DNA of 13,532 nt from Chloroflexota bacterium (GTDB lineage: Bacteria > Chloroflexota > Dehalococcoidia > Lucifugimonadales > JAPUKM01). Location of the stretch: assembly GCA_027295645.1 (NCBI GenBank), contig JAPUKM010000183.1, forward strand, positions 1 through 13,532, read 5' to 3'. The notes beneath the pieces were generated by a model. It was not told the DNA's origin. It made no database searches and saw only the letters and a program-made list of their open reading frames with translations. Numbering within the stretch: position 1 is the first letter of the stretch; the number at the start of each line of letters is the position of its first letter. The position numbers and the translations under genes are program-made. This document shows positions 1 to 6,885 of the stretch, piece by piece.

Positions 1-1286
1 CCGTCATCGACTCTTTCCGTATCCCGGACCTGCGGGCCCGTATCCTGTTTACCCTGGGCATCATGGTGCTGTTCCGATTCCTGGCCCATGTGCCGGTGGT
101 CAGCATTGACGCCGCAGCCATGCGGGACATCTTTGAACAGAACCAGCTGTTGGGATTCCTGAACCTGTTCAGCGGTGGTGGCCTCCAGAATATGAGCATC
201 GTTGCCCTGGGCGTGTATCCGTACATCACCGCCTCTATTGTCATGCAACTGCTCACCCCTGTGGTCCCTAAGCTTCAGGCATTGGCCAAGGAGGGAGAGG
301 CTGGACGGCAGCGCATGAACCAGATCACCCACTGGCTGACGGTGCCCATTGCCATAGCCCAGGGCTACGGCCAGCTCACCCTCATCCAGCGCCTCGGAGG
401 CCTCCAAGCTGGCGCCTTCTCCGGCAGCCTGGGGACGGACAGCCTCGGCATGATAGTCTCCATGGCCGCAGGGACCATCTTCCTGGTGTGGCTGGGTGAG
501 TTGATCACCGAGAAAGGTATCGGCAACGGCATCTCCATCATCATCTTTACCGGTATCGTGGCCAATTTCCCATCGATGCTGGGCCAGGGCTTTCTGGAGC
601 GCAACAACCTGACTGGCCTGCTCCTTCTGATCGGCCTGGGCATCCTTATCGTGTACCTGATCGTCATGTTCACCGAGGCCCAGCGGCGAATCCCCGTCCA
701 GTATGGGCGTAGCGTGTTCAGAGGAGGACGGATGTACAGGCAGGCGGGGACCACCTATCTGCCCCTGCGGGTGAACTCCGCGGGTATGATCCCGCTGATC
801 TTCGCCTTCTCCATCATGATTCTTCCCGCAACGGTGGCCAGCTACTTTGCCGAACCGGGCGCCACCTCCTTCATGGGGCGGATCTTCAACTTCTTCGCCA
901 CCTCCTTCTCTCCCGATAAGTTGATCTACTGGGTGTTCACCTTCATTCTGGTGGTGGCCTTCACCTTCTTCTACACCCTGGTCACCTTCCAGCAACAGAA
1001 CCTGGCGGAGAACCTGCAGCGGAACGGCGGATTTATCCCCGGCATCCGCCCTGGCAAGCCAACCTCCGACTATCTGACCCGGGTCATCATCCGGCTCACC
1101 GTGGGTGGCGCCATTTTCCTTGGCATTGTGGCCATCCTCCCTTACTTTGCCACGGAGATCACGGATATCCGGGCCATCCAGCTCAGCGGCGCCAGCCTGC
1201 TGATCATGGTGGGTGTGGCGTTGGATACTATGCGTCAGTTGGAATCACAGCTCCTGATGCGGAACTATGAGGGATTCCTGAAATGA
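1..1286 (+). CDS. secY: Preprotein translocase subunit SecY (5' end outside window)
   Basis: SecY is the ten-helix membrane channel of the SecYEG translocon, which exports unfolded preproteins and inserts membrane proteins. The frame is open from base 3, upstream of the first ATG at 63. That upstream part reads like the usual SecY amphipathic N-terminus and start of TM1 (SFRIPDLRARILFTLG), so the gene is cut by the window edge and the ATG at 63 is not the start. About 427 residues are visible against a usual 420-440, so only a few are missing. Family marks are the plug/TM2 region FSGGGLQN...GVYPYITASI (about 170-240), LGELITEKGIGNGIS (about 490-535), the cytosolic EAQRRIPVQY loop (675-704), and the late cytosolic loop FIPGIRPGKPTSDYL (about 1030-1075). 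It ends in the typical NYEGFLK. The first gene of the visible operon, 16 nt before adk. Very secure. Confidence 0.97.
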   Translation, partial: VIDSFRIPDLRARILFTLGIMVLFRFLAHVPVVSIDAAAMRDIFEQNQLLGFLNLFSGGGLQNMSIVALGVYPYITASIVMQLLTPVVPKLQALAKEGEAGRQRMNQITHWLTVPIAIAQGYGQLTLIQRLGGLQAGAFSGSLGTDSLGMIVSMAAGTIFLVWLGELITEKGIGNGISIIIFTGIVANFPSMLGQGFLERNNLTGLLLLIGLGILIVYLIVMFTEAQRRIPVQYGRSVFRGGRMYRQAGTTYLPLRVNSAGMIPLIFAFSIMILPATVASYFAEPGATSFMGRIFNFFATSFSPDKLIYWVFTFILVVAFTFFYTLVTFQQQNLAENLQRNGGFIPGIRPGKPTSDYLTRVIIRLTVGGAIFLGIVAILPYFATEITDIRAIQLSGASLLIMVGVALDTMRQLESQLLMRNYEGFLK

Positions 1287-1302
1287 ACCTGCCGGAGGTC
1301 TC

Positions 1303-1953
1303 ATGCGCATCATCCTTCTAGGGCTGGTAGGTGCGGGCAAGGGCACCCAGGCCCAGATGCTTGCGCAACACATGGGGATAGCCCACGTGGCCTCCGGCGA
1401 TCTGTTCCGGCAACATCAGGAGCAGGGCACGGAGCTGGGCCTTCTGGTCAAGCAGTATATGGAAAAGGGTGATCTGGTCCCGGACGACGTGACCATCAGA
1501 ATGATCATGGACCGCATTGAACGGGAGGATTGCCGACAGGGGTTTATCCTGGACGGCTTCCCCAGGACTATGGAGCAGGCCACCGCCCTGGACCGGGCCC
1601 TGGGTGACCAGGGCGTGGACTGTGTCGTGAACATCCGCGTGAGCCAGGAGGAGCTGGTGCGGCGACTTAGGGGGCGGCTCATCTGCCGCCAGTGTCAGAC
1701 GCCGTACCACCAGACGAACCTGCCGCCGAAGGTGGAGGGCCGCTGTGATAAGTGCGGAGGCGAGCTGTATCAGCGGGCCGACGACAAGCCGGACGTTGTG
1801 CAACGGCGTATCCAGGTACAGCAGGGACTCCTGGCCGCACTCCTTGACCTCTACTCGAAGCAGGGGAAGCTTGCCGAGGTGGACGGAGAGCGGGAGATCG
1901 AGAAGGTATCTGAACAGCTTCTGGAGGCCGTCTCACAGTGCAGCCCGGTATAG
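1303..1953 (+). CDS. adk: Adenylate kinase, zinc-LID type
   Basis: Catalyses ATP + AMP = 2 ADP in the cytosol and keeps adenylate pools balanced; adk next to secY is a classic arrangement. At 216 residues it is the long-LID bacterial form. The P-loop is at residues 7-16 (GLVGAGKGTQ), the AMP-site motif LDGFPRT at 83-89, and the LID carries a four-cysteine zinc site C128-x2-C131...C148-x2-C151. The usual RADD...QRRI stretch follows (158-170). Odd point: the P-loop consensus GxPGxGKGT has Val9 where Pro is nearly always found. The ATG at 1303 follows GGAGGT (1294-1299) closely and lies 16 nt after the secY stop, so co-transcription is likely. Isoleucine codons are 1 ATA of 11, in contrast with the next gene. 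The family call is firm. Confidence 0.97.
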   Translation: MRIILLGLVGAGKGTQAQMLAQHMGIAHVASGDLFRQHQEQGTELGLLVKQYMEKGDLVPDDVTIRMIMDRIEREDCRQGFILDGFPRTMEQATALDRALGDQGVDCVVNIRVSQEELVRRLRGRLICRQCQTPYHQTNLPPKVEGRCDKCGGELYQRADDKPDVVQRRIQVQQGLLAALLDLYSKQGKLAEVDGEREIEKVSEQLLEAVSQCSPV

Positions 1954-1972
1954 GGGCTTTTCAAGCCCTATA
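1949..1972 (+). promoter_or_regulatory. Hairpin at the adk/map junction
   Basis: TATAGGGGCTT (1949-1959) pairs with AAGCCCTATA (1963-1972) around a TTC loop, giving 10 pairs with one bulged G. The left arm contains the adk stop codon. No run of T follows, so it does not look like a full intrinsic terminator. It could be an mRNA processing or stability element, or a partial attenuator. The function is inference; only the inverted repeat is seen. Confidence 0.45.
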
Positions 1973-2004
1973 CAATTCGAGAGTACAATACTAAAGAGAT
2001 AGCG

Positions 2005-2799
2005 ATGAACCTGAGCCTGACCCTGAACGATACCCCGAGTCTAAGCGGGGGCATAACAATCAAGTCGCCGCAGGAGCTCGACTCCATGCGTCAGGCGGGC
2101 CAAGTAGTCGCCGAGACTATAGCGATGCTCGTACGCTCTGTTGAGCGGGGAATGAGGACAAAGGATTTAGACGTTATAGCCAGCCAGCATATAGCCCGCT
2201 TGGGAGCAAAGCCCTCTTTCAAGGGATATCGTGGCTTCCCGGCAACCATCTGCACCTCGATAAACGAGCAGATCGTTCACGGTATACCCGGCAACCGGGT
2301 GATTCAGGATGGCGATATCGTGAGTATGGACGTTGGCGCAATAGTAGACGGCTACCATGCTGATAGCGCAGTCACCGTTAGCGTCGGCAACGTTACGCCG
2401 GCGGCGCAGCGGCTCGTAACGGCCACCAGGACATCCCTGGAGAAGGGCATCCGGCAGGCGCGGGCCGGCAACCGTGTCGGCGACATCTCCCAGGCGGTGC
2501 AGGAATACGCCGAGTCTCTAGGCTACGGTGTGGTCCGGGAGTATGTGGGACATGGTATAGGACGCGCGCTTCATGAGGAGCCCTCCGTGCCCAATTTCGG
2601 TGAGCCGGGCAAGGGCCATCTCCTGCGCACGGGTATGGTTATTGCCATTGAGCCCATGCTGAACATAGGCGGATGGGGGACACGGTCGCTTACGGACAAA
2701 TGGACGGTGGTGACGGCTGACGGCTCCCTCTCCGCACACTTTGAGCACACGGTGGCCATCCAGGAGGACGGCCCCGAGGTGCTCACTGCGGTACAATAG
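2005..2799 (+). CDS. map: Methionine aminopeptidase, type I
   Basis: Removes the initiator Met from nascent proteins; a cytosolic dinuclear-metal enzyme of the pita-bread fold. At 264 residues it has all five metal ligands in order: D109 (SMDVG), D120 (HADSA), H183 (VGHGIG), E216 (AIEPM) and E247 (HFEHT). The substrate-site histidines are H92 (VHGIPG) and H190 (LHEEP). There is no 60-residue insert, so it is type I. The conserved core begins at about residue 17 (ITIKSPQELDSMRQAG), leaving an unusual 16-residue leader. The upstream SD is weak (AAAGAGAT, about 1993-2000), so the exact start is less sure than the gene. It sits between adk and infA as in many bacteria. Codon choice differs from its neighbours: 9 of 19 isoleucines use ATA, mostly in the first half. 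Confidence 0.96.
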   Translation: MNLSLTLNDTPSLSGGITIKSPQELDSMRQAGQVVAETIAMLVRSVERGMRTKDLDVIASQHIARLGAKPSFKGYRGFPATICTSINEQIVHGIPGNRVIQDGDIVSMDVGAIVDGYHADSAVTVSVGNVTPAAQRLVTATRTSLEKGIRQARAGNRVGDISQAVQEYAESLGYGVVREYVGHGIGRALHEEPSVPNFGEPGKGHLLRTGMVIAIEPMLNIGGWGTRSLTDKWTVVTADGSLSAHFEHTVAIQEDGPEVLTAVQ

Positions 2800-2829
2800 T
2801 GTTTTGCGAGCAGGCAGAAGAGGAGACTA

Positions 2830-3048
2830 GTGGCTAAGAAAGAGGCCATAGAGGTTGAAGGCACCGTGGTAGAGGCGCTGCCCAACGCCATGTTTCGCGT
2901 TGAGTTGGCCAACGGCCACAAGGTGCTCGCTCACGTGGGTGGCAAGATGCGGTTGCATTTCATCCGAGTGCTCCCGGGAGACCGGGTGCTGGTGGAGCTG
3001 TCGCCCTACGACCTGACCCGCGGCAGAGTCACCTTCCGGTTCCGCTAG
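2830..3048 (+). CDS. infA: Translation initiation factor IF-1
   Basis: IF-1 binds the 30S A site with IF-2 and IF-3 during initiation. It is a single S1-like OB-fold of exactly 72 residues, the standard length. The family core is clear: EVEGTVVEALPNAMFRVEL, then GHKVLAHVGGKMR, then IRVLPGDRVLVELSPYDLTRGR. The start is GTG at 2830, supported by AGAAGAGGAGA (2816-2826) a few bases upstream and by the standard MAKKE N-terminus; no in-frame ATG would leave a complete protein. It lies 30 nt after map and 12 nt before rpmJ. The infA stop (TAG) itself supplies part of the rpmJ ribosome-binding site. Very secure. Confidence 0.97.
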   Translation: MAKKEAIEVEGTVVEALPNAMFRVELANGHKVLAHVGGKMRLHFIRVLPGDRVLVELSPYDLTRGRVTFRFR

Positions 3049-3060
3049 GAGAATGTCACT

Positions 3061-3174
3061 ATGAAGGTCAGAGGGTCGGTTAAACCGTTATGCAACAAGT
3101 GCAAGGTGGTCCGTCGCCACAGAGTGCTCCGGGTGGTGTGTGAGAATCCGAAGCACAAACAGCGGCAGGGGTAG
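3061..3174 (+). CDS. rpmJ: 50S ribosomal protein L36 (zinc-binding form)
   Basis: A 37-residue ORF starting MKVRGSVKPLCNKCK and ending CENPKHKQRQG. It is too short for routine ORF filters but has exactly the family length. It is the C+ (zinc-ribbon) paralogue, with ligands C11, C14, C27 and H32 all present. L36 is among the smallest 50S proteins and stabilises 23S rRNA late in assembly. AGGAGA (3047-3052) overlaps the infA stop and gives an 8-nt spacer to the ATG. The earlier ATG at 3053 is out of frame and stops at once. Its place between infA and rpsM is the normal one. Confidence 0.96.
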   Translation: MKVRGSVKPLCNKCKVVRRHRVLRVVCENPKHKQRQG

Positions 3175-3209
3175 CCTGTAGCTGCAGATATTTCTGACGG
3201 GAGAATGAG

Positions 3210-3593
3210 ATGGCAAGATTAGCTGGCGTGGATATCCCCGACAACAAACGGGTGGAGGTGGCGCTGCGAAAGATCTACGGAATTGGACCGACTGTGGCGC
3301 TTAAGGTTGTCGAGCAGGCGGGGCTAACCGAGAATCCCAGGGTCAAGGACCTATCGGAGGCGGAGTTGGGCCGTATCCGGGAGATCATTGACAGGGACTA
3401 CAAGACGGAGGGTGACTTGCGCCGGGAGGTGACGGGGAACATCCGACGCCTTATCGACATCGGCAGCTACCGTGGGATACGGCATCGCCGGGGACTGCCG
3501 CTTCGTGGGCAGCGTACCAAAACCAACGCCAGATCCAAGCGCGGCACCAGACAGACCGTAGCAGGACGCCGCCGGCAGGCAGCCAGGAAGTAA
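3210..3593 (+). CDS. rpsM: 30S ribosomal protein S13
   Basis: S13 sits in the head of the 30S subunit, contacts P-site tRNA through its basic tail, and forms bridges to the 50S. The 127-residue product starts MARLAGVDIPDNKRVEVALRKIYGIG. It has the helix-two-turn-helix region and the diagnostic LPLRGQRTKTNAR motif (about residues 96-108), followed by an Arg-rich tail ending GRRRQAARK. It is slightly longer than the E. coli form (118), mostly at the C-terminus. GGGAGA lies about 6 nt before the ATG. It is 35 nt after rpmJ and 11 nt before rpsK, the usual alpha-operon order. Confidence 0.97.
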   Translation: MARLAGVDIPDNKRVEVALRKIYGIGPTVALKVVEQAGLTENPRVKDLSEAELGRIREIIDRDYKTEGDLRREVTGNIRRLIDIGSYRGIRHRRGLPLRGQRTKTNARSKRGTRQTVAGRRRQAARK

Positions 3594-3604
3594 TAAGGAG
3601 CACC

Positions 3605-3994
3605 ATGGCGCGATCAAAGACGAAACCGCGACGACGGGAGCGTAAGTCCGTACCCAAGGGACGGGCCTACATCCAGTCCACGTTCAATAACACGCTGATC
3701 ACCCTCACCGACCCGGAGGGCAACGTTATCGCATCCGGGAGCGGTGGGACCATGGGCTTCAAGGGTGCCCGCAAGGGAACGGCCTTCGCCGCTCAGCGGG
3801 CCGCGGAGACCACCGCCCGGAAGGGGATGGACAACGGTCTGAGACAGGTGGATGTGTATATCAAGGGGCCAGGCACCGGAAGGGAAGCGGCGATACGTTC
3901 GCTGCAAGCGGCGGGAATCAAGGTGACCAGTATCCGAGACGTCACCCCCATTCCCCATAACGGCTGCCGTCCGCCCAAAAAGAGGAGGGTGTGA
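3605..3994 (+). CDS. rpsK: 30S ribosomal protein S11
   Basis: S11 lies on the platform of the 30S subunit and, with S7, shapes the mRNA exit channel and E site. At 129 residues it is family length. Motifs are GRAYIQSTFNNTLITLTDPEGNV (core strand region, written here as a family mark), SGGTMGFKGARKGTAFAAQ, the GPGTGREAAIRSL loop and the C-terminal IRDVTPIPHNGCRPPKKRRV. AGGAG at 3596-3600 gives a good spacer to the ATG. The TGA stop at 3992-3994 is part of the left arm of an inverted repeat that reaches the rpsD ribosome-binding site. Confidence 0.97.
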   Translation: MARSKTKPRRRERKSVPKGRAYIQSTFNNTLITLTDPEGNVIASGSGGTMGFKGARKGTAFAAQRAAETTARKGMDNGLRQVDVYIKGPGTGREAAIRSLQAAGIKVTSIRDVTPIPHNGCRPPKKRRV

Positions 3995-4032
3995 AGGCCG
4001 CCGCATCACCAGCTTGAGGCCGCGGGCCTTCA
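3992..4032 (+). promoter_or_regulatory. Inverted repeat linking rpsK stop to rpsD ribosome-binding site
   Basis: TGAAGGCC (3992-3999) and GGCCTTCA (4025-4032) are a perfect 8-bp inverted repeat with a 25-nt loop. The left arm includes the rpsK stop codon; the right arm ends exactly where the rpsD Shine-Dalgarno AGGAGA (4032-4037) begins. In E. coli, S4 represses the alpha operon by binding an mRNA structure upstream of rpsM, so control near S4 is plausible here, but the position differs. The pairing is seen; a role in coupling or S4 feedback is inference. Confidence 0.4.
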
Positions 4033-4041
4033 GGAGAAACT

Positions 4042-4668
4042 ATGGCAAGAAATACTGGTCCTACATGCCGGCTCTGCCGACGAGTCGGAGAGAAGTTGTT
4101 CCTCAAAGGAGATCGGTGCTTCACACCAATGTGCGCTGTGGACCGTCGCCGTCAGCCACCGGGAGAGCGGCACCTGCGCCGTCCACGGGTATCTGACCGA
4201 GGGATCCAACTCAAGGAGAAGCAGAAGGCAAGGTTCACGTACGGCGTCCTGGAGCGTCAGTTCAGACGGTACTTTGAACGGGCGCAGAACAGCCCGGGCG
4301 CTACCGGTGATGCGCTGCTACAGTTTCTGGAGCGCCGCCTGGACAACGTGGTCTTCCGCCTGGATATTGCGGAGTCACGCGCCCAGGCCCGACAGCTGGT
4401 GAACCACGGGCACATCACCATTGGCGGACGCAAGGTCTCCATCCCTTCATATCAGGTAAAGGAGGGGGAGGCCATCGGCTGGAAGGAGAGCAGCCAGGCA
4501 CGGGAGTTCTCCAAGGCGCTGGCGGCCTCCATGCCGAGGAAATCGGTGCCGACCTGGCTGACCATCGATACGAAGGACCTGATAGGGCAGGTAAACCACC
4601 TGCCCCAGCCGGATGAGATCGACAACACCATAGATACCCGAATGATCGTGGAATACTACTCCAAGTAG
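4042..4668 (+). CDS. rpsD: 30S ribosomal protein S4 (zinc-binding form)
   Basis: S4 is a primary 16S rRNA-binding protein that nucleates 30S body assembly and affects decoding fidelity. The 208-residue product has the C+ N-terminus with zinc ligands C9, C12, C26 and C31. It then has the helical domain (YGVLERQFRRYF, about 67-78) and a clear S4 RNA-binding domain around residues 98-160 (LERRLDNVVFRLDIAESRAQARQLVNHGHI, given as a span, core VNHGHITI). The C-terminus RMIVEYYSK is typical. ATG at 4042 follows AGGAGA (4032-4037) by 4 nt. In many bacteria S4 is an autogenous regulator of this operon. Confidence 0.97.
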   Translation: MARNTGPTCRLCRRVGEKLFLKGDRCFTPMCAVDRRRQPPGERHLRRPRVSDRGIQLKEKQKARFTYGVLERQFRRYFERAQNSPGATGDALLQFLERRLDNVVFRLDIAESRAQARQLVNHGHITIGGRKVSIPSYQVKEGEAIGWKESSQAREFSKALAASMPRKSVPTWLTIDTKDLIGQVNHLPQPDEIDNTIDTRMIVEYYSK

Positions 4669-4678
4669 AGGTTGACCG

Positions 4679-5761
4679 TTGCAAGAGTTAAACATTGGGA
4701 TGAACGTTGGTTTGGAGATAGCCCCTCCAAAGGTTGAAGAGCCTCGACCGCAGATCACGCCGGTTGATGTCACGGACGAGTACGGCAAGTTTACCGTCGA
4801 GCCGCTGGAACGCGGCTATGGGATGACCCTGGGCAACTCCCTGCGAAGGGTGCTGCTGAACTCCATTCGCGGAACCGCTGTCACCTGGGTCAAGATAGAC
4901 GGCGTCATGCACGAATACTCGACTATTCCGCGCGTCAAAGAGGATGTGACGGACATGCTGGTTAGCTTCAAGGCCATCCGCCTTCGCTCGCTGGCCGACC
5001 GGCCCGGCAAGATGAGGCTGGAGGTGTCTGGAGAGGGATGGGTGACCGCCGGGGACATCAAGGTCTCTTCGGATTTCGAGATCGTTAACCCGGAGCTGCA
5101 CCTGGCTACCCTGGACTCTCCGGAGGCCCGGCTTTCGGTGGAGTTCAATGTGGAGCAGGGCAAGGGGTACGTGCCCGCCTCTCAGGCCAACGGCCTGCCC
5201 ATTGGCGTGCTGCCCGTGGACGCTATCTACAGCCCCGTCCGCCGGGTGAACTACCGGGTGGAGCGCGCAAGGGTGGGACAGATCACCGACTATGAGCGTT
5301 TGGTGCTGGAGATCTGGACTGACTTGTCTGCCACGCCCATGGAGGTGCTCCCACAGGCCGCTCAAATTCTGGTGGACCACTTCTTCCTCTTCGCTAACGT
5401 GGGGAAGGTCGGCGAGGCCATGGGCGAGGAGCCCTCGCTGGCCCTCTCGCTGCCCGCGGAGGTGTACAACACCTCGGTGGAACGGCTGGAGCTCTCCGCC
5501 AGGACCCTCAACTCTCTCAAACGGGCCCACATCAATAAGGTGGGCGAGGTCCTGGAGCAGGGCCGCTCGAACCTCCTGAAGATCCGGAACTTCGGCGACA
5601 AGTCTCTGGAGGAGCTGTACGGCCGCCTGGATGAGCTGGGATTCCTGCCTCAAGAGGAGCCCGATGACCAGGAACCCCCGGAGGGTGAGGAGCATACGGC
5701 GGATGGAGAAGACCCGGAGCCGGTGGCGGCCCCTGAGAAGGAAGAGGAGCCCCAGGAATGA
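4679..5761 (+). CDS. rpoA: DNA-directed RNA polymerase subunit alpha
   Basis: The alpha dimer is the scaffold on which RNA polymerase assembles; its C-terminal domain contacts UP elements and activators. The N-terminal domain is at about 25-245, with the dimer/assembly motif LERGYGMTLGNSLRRVLL (43-60). The CTD is at about 258-322, with DNA-contact residues R275, N278, K281, G306, K308 and S309 aligned to E. coli R265-S299. After GF (321-322) an acidic tail has 17 Asp/Glu in the last 35 residues. The start is TTG at 4679, preceded by GAGGT (4668-4672) with a 6-nt spacer; the first in-frame ATG (4700) has no good SD. Ten nt follow the rpsD stop. The stop overlaps the rplQ start as ATGA. Length is 360 versus about 330 in E. 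coli, the tail explaining the excess. Confidence 0.96.
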   Translation: MQELNIGMNVGLEIAPPKVEEPRPQITPVDVTDEYGKFTVEPLERGYGMTLGNSLRRVLLNSIRGTAVTWVKIDGVMHEYSTIPRVKEDVTDMLVSFKAIRLRSLADRPGKMRLEVSGEGWVTAGDIKVSSDFEIVNPELHLATLDSPEARLSVEFNVEQGKGYVPASQANGLPIGVLPVDAIYSPVRRVNYRVERARVGQITDYERLVLEIWTDLSATPMEVLPQAAQILVDHFFLFANVGKVGEAMGEEPSLALSLPAEVYNTSVERLELSARTLNSLKRAHINKVGEVLEQGRSNLLKIRNFGDKSLEELYGRLDELGFLPQEEPDDQEPPEGEEHTADGEDPEPVAAPEKEEEPQE

Positions 5762-6111
5762 GACACCAGGTCTCGGGAAGACATCTGAACCGCTCCACAG
5801 GCCACCGCTTGGCGCTGTACAGGAACCTGGTCAAGGACCTTCTGCGTCATGAGCGTATCCAGACCACCCAGGCCAAAGCCAAGGAGGCCAAGAGCCTGGC
5901 CGATAAGATCATCACCCACGGCAAAAAGGGTACCTTGAGCCACCGACGTCTGGCCCTGGCCTTTGTCAACGACAAGGATGTCATTGATAAGGTGTTCGGC
6001 GAGCTGAGCGAGAGGTACGCCGAGCGCTCCGGGGGCTACACTCGGGTGTTAAAGCTGGGGCCGCGCCAGGGAGATGGGGCGCCCATGGCTATCCTGGAAC
6101 TGGTGGAGTAA
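5758..6111 (+). CDS. rplQ: 50S ribosomal protein L17
   Basis: L17 lies near the peptide exit tunnel on the 50S. The 117-residue product opens with the family signature MRHQVSGRHLNRSTGHRLAL, followed by RNLVKDLLRHERIQTTQAKAKE, and ends with GYTRVLKLGPRQGDGAPMAILELVE (last residues of all L17s); these runs are quoted only as span markers. The ATG overlaps the rpoA stop (ATGA, 5758-5761), which suggests translational coupling. AGGAG at 5745-5749 inside rpoA also offers an SD with an 8-nt spacer. The acidic tail of rpoA therefore encodes this SD in its GAG-rich codons. Confidence 0.96.
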   Translation: MRHQVSGRHLNRSTGHRLALYRNLVKDLLRHERIQTTQAKAKEAKSLADKIITHGKKGTLSHRRLALAFVNDKDVIDKVFGELSERYAERSGGYTRVLKLGPRQGDGAPMAILELVE

Positions 6112-6120
6112 GGAGCGGTC

Positions 6121-6885
6121 TTGAATTCCCCTACCAAAAGAGTCGGCATGGTTGTGGAGTACGACGGTACCAGCTACTGCGGGTTCCAGCTCCAGGCCCA
6201 CGCCCCCACTATTCAGGCGGAGCTGGAACGGGCGGTCTCCCAGCTTACGGGCATGCCCGCGCGGGTGCACGGAGCCAGCAGGACCGACAGTGGGACCCAT
6301 GCCACAGGACAGGTAGTGGCCCTTTCCACTGAATCTCATCTGCCCATCCAGACCTTTGTCAGCGGTATGAACGCCCACCTGTCTCGGGATATCACCGTTC
6401 GAGAGGCCTATCAGGTGAGCCCGGAGTTTGAACCCCGCCGTCACGCCACCAGCCGCATCTACAGATACACCATCCTGAACCGTCCTGCCCGCTCGCCCGT
6501 CTGGGAGCGGTGGGCGTATCACGTACTGGAGCACCTGGACACCGAGAAGATGGGTGCGGCCCTTCGCCTGCTCCATGGGACTCATGACTTTGCTGCCTTT
6601 GCAGGGCGTGTACCCGCCGGGAAGAGCACCGTGCGGCGAATGGTTGATACCCGGGTATGGAGAGAGGATGAAAGGGTGCTGGTAGAGATGGAGGCCAATG
6701 CCTTCCTCCCCGGACAGGTGCGCCGTATGGTGGGTGCACTGCTTCAGGTGGGAAAGGGTAGGCTTCCGCCGGAGGCGCTCCGGGCCATGCTGGAGGAGCA
6801 GAGCACCCACAAGTCGGATTTTGCCGCCCCTGCCAAAGGGCTATGCCTGATGCGCATAAACTACAAGGACTTCCCTCCACAATGA
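6121..6885 (+). CDS. truA: tRNA pseudouridine(38-40) synthase TruA
   Basis: TruA converts uridines 38-40 in the anticodon arm of tRNAs to pseudouridine. It has 254 residues. The N-terminal YDGTSYCGFQ (14-23) matches the family YDGT.Y.G.Q signature. The catalytic Asp is D56 in the GASRTDSGTHATGQV block (51-65). Later family blocks are FNLRRHATSRIYRY-like (FEPRRHATSRIYRY, about 101-114), HDFAAF, NAFLPGQVRRMVGALLQVGKG and GLCLMRINY near the end. The start is TTG at 6121 with AGGAG (6111-6115) five nt upstream, overlapping the rplQ stop; the first ATG (6148) would cut into the conserved first strand. Its TGA overlaps the rplM ATG. The truA-rplM-rpsI linkage is common in Gram-positive-type genomes. 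Confidence 0.95.
   Translation: MNSPTKRVGMVVEYDGTSYCGFQLQAHAPTIQAELERAVSQLTGMPARVHGASRTDSGTHATGQVVALSTESHLPIQTFVSGMNAHLSRDITVREAYQVSPEFEPRRHATSRIYRYTILNRPARSPVWERWAYHVLEHLDTEKMGAALRLLHGTHDFAAFAGRVPAGKSTVRRMVDTRVWREDERVLVEMEANAFLPGQVRRMVGALLQVGKGRLPPEALRAMLEEQSTHKSDFAAPAKGLCLMRINYKDFPPQ

Noticed and set aside
1971..1989. Two TACAAT -10-like hexamers (1971-1976 and 1984-1989) before map, suggesting an internal promoter.
   Set aside because: No acceptable -35 hexamer at 16-18 bp upstream of either, so they were not annotated as a promoter.
4688..5695. A 335-codon minus-strand open frame opposite rpoA.
   Set aside because: It is a shadow of rpoA, with a His/Leu/Gln-rich composition typical of antisense frames and no recognisable domain.
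6843..6881. An N-terminal extension of L13 starting at ATG 6843.
   Set aside because: It lies within the conserved end of truA in another frame, and the ATGA overlap at 6882 gives the standard L13 N-terminus.
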